Assembly (NCBI GenBank): GCA_964537875.1
Contig: CAZIDN010000083.1
Location: 1-14,901 of the forward strand
Origin: JAPKZH01 sp964537875
GTDB lineage: Bacteria > Acidobacteriota > Aminicenantia > Aminicenantales > UBA4085
DNA length: 14,901 nucleotides
Reading direction: 5' to 3'
Made by a program: the position numbers and the translations under genes. Below are positions 13,280 through 14,901 of the stretch, piece by piece (within the stretch, counting starts at the first letter, position 1; every line of letters starts with the position of its first letter). The notes beneath the pieces are model-generated. The model was given only the letters and a program-made list of their open reading frames with translations, made no database searches and was not told the origin of the DNA.

Positions 13280-14530
13280 ATGCGCGCCCCGCTTCTCCGT
13301 TACTTTGCCAAAGAGTTGCGCAAGCGGAAAAAGAAAACCGCCCTGATCACCTTCGCCATCGCCTGGGGGTCTCTCTCCATCCTTCTTCTGATGTCCTTCG
13401 GACGCGGCCTCGGCAACTCCTTCCGCATCAGCTTCAAAGGCCTGGGTGACAATCTCATCATGATCTACCGCGGCCAGACCTCCAAGGATTATCACGGGCT
13501 TCCCAAGGGCAGGCGCATCATGATCTATCCCGGAGACATCGCCCTCCTTCGCGCGCTGATCCCGGAGATCGAGCTGATCGCGCCCGAGTCCAATGACTAC
13601 TTCACCGTCACCGGAGGAGGCCGCGAAACCAACCGCAACGTCTGCGGCGTCGGGCCTTCTTTCGGAGTGATGCGCTCCATGATCGCGGAAAGCGGCGGGC
13701 GGTTTATCAACCAGGACGACGAGAGCTCCGCGCGCCGGGTGGCCTTCATCGGTTGGAACATGGCCAAAAACCTTTTCGCTGCGGAAAATCCCGTTGGCCG
13801 GACTATCATCATCAGCCGGGTGCCCTTCACGGTGATCGGCGTCATGAAGAAGAAGCTGCAGAGCTCCGCCTACCAGGGCTTTGACGCCGACCACGCTTAT
13901 ATTCCTTATTCCACCTTTTCCCGCATCGACAGTCAGCTTTACCTCGACCGCATTCATATCCAGCCAAAGCGGCGCGAGGACAACAAGCTCGTGGAGCGGC
14001 GCATCCGCGAGATCCTCGGCCGCAAATACCGCTTCGATCCCAAAGACGATTACGCCCTGGGGGTCTGGAACACCATCGAGCAGGCCGAGGTCGCCGGAAA
14101 GGTTTTCAAAGGCATCGAGATCTTCCTGGCCCTCATTGGCGGCCTGACCCTGCTCATCGGAGCCGTCGGCGTCACCAATCTCATGTACGCCCTGGTCAAA
14201 GAACGGACGCGCGAGATCGGGATCAAGATGGCCCTGGGGGCCAGGCGCCGGCATATCATCCTTCAATTCCTGCTGGAAACGCTGTTCATTTTTTCCAAGG
14301 GGACTTTCTGGGGAACAGCCATCGCCTACACAATCGTCCGTCTGACGCGGCTCATTCCCATCAGCTATGAAATCAGCGGCATTCAAACCTACCTGCTGCG
14401 GCCGATCTTCTCCCTCGACATCCTGATCATCTTCCTGGTTGTCCTGGGGACGCTCGTTTTCTTGTCGGGGATCTTCCCGGCCGCCCGGGCCTCCCGTCTG
14501 AATCCGGTCGAGGCGCTCCGCTATGAATAG
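13280..14530 (+). CDS. MacB/FtsX-type ABC permease 2
   Basis: This 416-residue permease has the same layout as permease 1: N-terminal membrane segment (about 20-41), MacB-type periplasmic domain, three C-terminal membrane segments, the coupling motif ERTREIGIKMALGARRRHI and the final PAARASRLNPVEALR motif. It starts only 3 bases after the permease 1 stop (ATG at 13280), so the two are co-translated. Matching landmarks fall at the same residue numbers (GLPKGR 73-78; GVMKKK 187-192), which indicates an old tandem duplication rather than two unrelated genes. The intervening sequences have diverged widely, so each subunit may have its own role in the heterodimer. The stop at 14528-14530 is followed after nine bases by the ATPase start. 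Confidence 0.92.
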   Translation: MRAPLLRYFAKELRKRKKKTALITFAIAWGSLSILLLMSFGRGLGNSFRISFKGLGDNLIMIYRGQTSKDYHGLPKGRRIMIYPGDIALLRALIPEIELIAPESNDYFTVTGGGRETNRNVCGVGPSFGVMRSMIAESGGRFINQDDESSARRVAFIGWNMAKNLFAAENPVGRTIIISRVPFTVIGVMKKKLQSSAYQGFDADHAYIPYSTFSRIDSQLYLDRIHIQPKRREDNKLVERRIREILGRKYRFDPKDDYALGVWNTIEQAEVAGKVFKGIEIFLALIGGLTLLIGAVGVTNLMYALVKERTREIGIKMALGARRRHIILQFLLETLFIFSKGTFWGTAIAYTIVRLTRLIPISYEISGIQTYLLRPIFSLDILIIFLVVLGTLVFLSGIFPAARASRLNPVEALRYE

Positions 14531-14539
14531 GAGACAGCG

Positions 14540-14901
14540 ATGATCGAGATGAAGAATATCAACAAAGTCTACAAGATGGGAGAGGTCTCACTCGAAGCCC
14601 TGAAGGAGATCTCCCTCAGGATCGGACCGGGTGAGTTCATCTCGATCATGGGACCTTCCGGGTCGGGGAAATCGACGCTGCTCAACATCATCGGCTGCCT
14701 GGATACGCCGACCAGCGGTTCGTACTTTCTCGAAGAGAAGAACGTGGCCGGCCTCAGCTTCGACCAGCTGTCCACGGTCCGGAATCAGAAGATCGGGTTT
14801 GTCTTCCAGAATTTCAACCTGCTTCCATATGCCACAACCTACGAAAATGTGGAGCTGCCGATGCTTTTTAACGGCAAATCGGGGAAAAAGCGGCGGCAGC
14901 G
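14540..14901 (+). CDS. ABC exporter ATPase, 5' part (cut by window edge)
   Basis: An open frame from ATG 14540 to the window edge encodes the first 120 residues of a MacB/LolD-type ATP-binding subunit. Visible motifs are the aromatic A-loop Tyr at residue 11, Walker A GPSGSGKST at 38-46, and the Q-loop VFQNFNLLP with Gln at 90. The signature LSGGQ, Walker B and switch His would lie beyond the right edge. AGGAG six bases upstream sets the start. It is the fourth gene of the operon, nine bases after permease 2, and should power the two permeases. The order adaptor-permease-permease-ATPase differs from the E. coli macA-macB arrangement. Confidence 0.93.
   Translation, partial: MIEMKNINKVYKMGEVSLEALKEISLRIGPGEFISIMGPSGSGKSTLLNIIGCLDTPTSGSYFLEEKNVAGLSFDQLSTVRNQKIGFVFQNFNLLPYATTYENVELPMLFNGKSGKKRRQ

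Noticed and set aside
12878..14386. Long minus-strand open frame (about 500 codons) across the two permease genes
   Set aside because: It is antisense to well-supported permeases, has an Asp/Gly/His-rich low-complexity composition and matches no domain; it is a high-GC shadow.

Overview
The window is bacterial DNA, GC-rich by eye, with short intergenic gaps. It carries many exported enzymes, two toxin-antitoxin modules and several gene fragments. No rRNA, intact tRNA, CRISPR array or transposase was found. The protein mix (Tat/Sec-exported enzymes of poorly characterised families, a beta-propeller fragment, a MacB-type exporter with two separate permeases, a secreted aspartyl protease) suits a Gram-negative lineage such as Acidobacteriota or Aminicenantota. 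That placement is an impression only; no phylogenetic marker is present.

Layout. Bases 1-610 hold the 3' part of an aldo/keto reductase without its catalytic half. Bases 700-4043 (minus strand) form a three-gene operon: a Tat-exported cysteine-rich DUF3795 protein, a Sec-exported PAF-acetylhydrolase-like alpha/beta hydrolase, and a signal-peptide-bearing protein with two methyltransferase domains. Bases 4123-5789 are accessory DNA: one copy of a dispersed repeat, the tail of a cysteine hydrolase, an AbrB/RelE-type toxin-antitoxin pair with a palindromic operator on its promoter, and abutting tails of a beta-propeller protein and a SatD-like protein. A dodecin with a near-consensus promoter and a second copy of the dispersed repeat follow, then an exported metallo-beta-lactamase-fold hydrolase and a divergent PilZ protein.

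Bases 7719-9062 (minus) encode an exported aspartyl protease with two DTGA lobes. A divergent RHH/MazF-type toxin-antitoxin pair (9210-9778) converges on an isoprenylcysteine methyltransferase-like membrane protein. After a 478-base gap holding a large GC-rich inverted repeat, an exporter operon (10971 to the right edge) encodes a HlyD/MacA-type adaptor, two paralogous MacB/FtsX-type permeases and an ATPase cut by the window edge.

How the genes work together. The exporter operon is coherent: adaptor, permease pair and ATPase should form one tripartite pump. Each toxin-antitoxin pair is self-contained and probably autorepressed. The minus-strand operon at 700-4043 is the least explained unit: all three products carry export signals and no combined pathway is known to me. 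The four gene remnants all keep their 3' ends and lack their 5' ends, suggesting repeated deletion or insertion around 4.2-5.8 kb and at the left edge.
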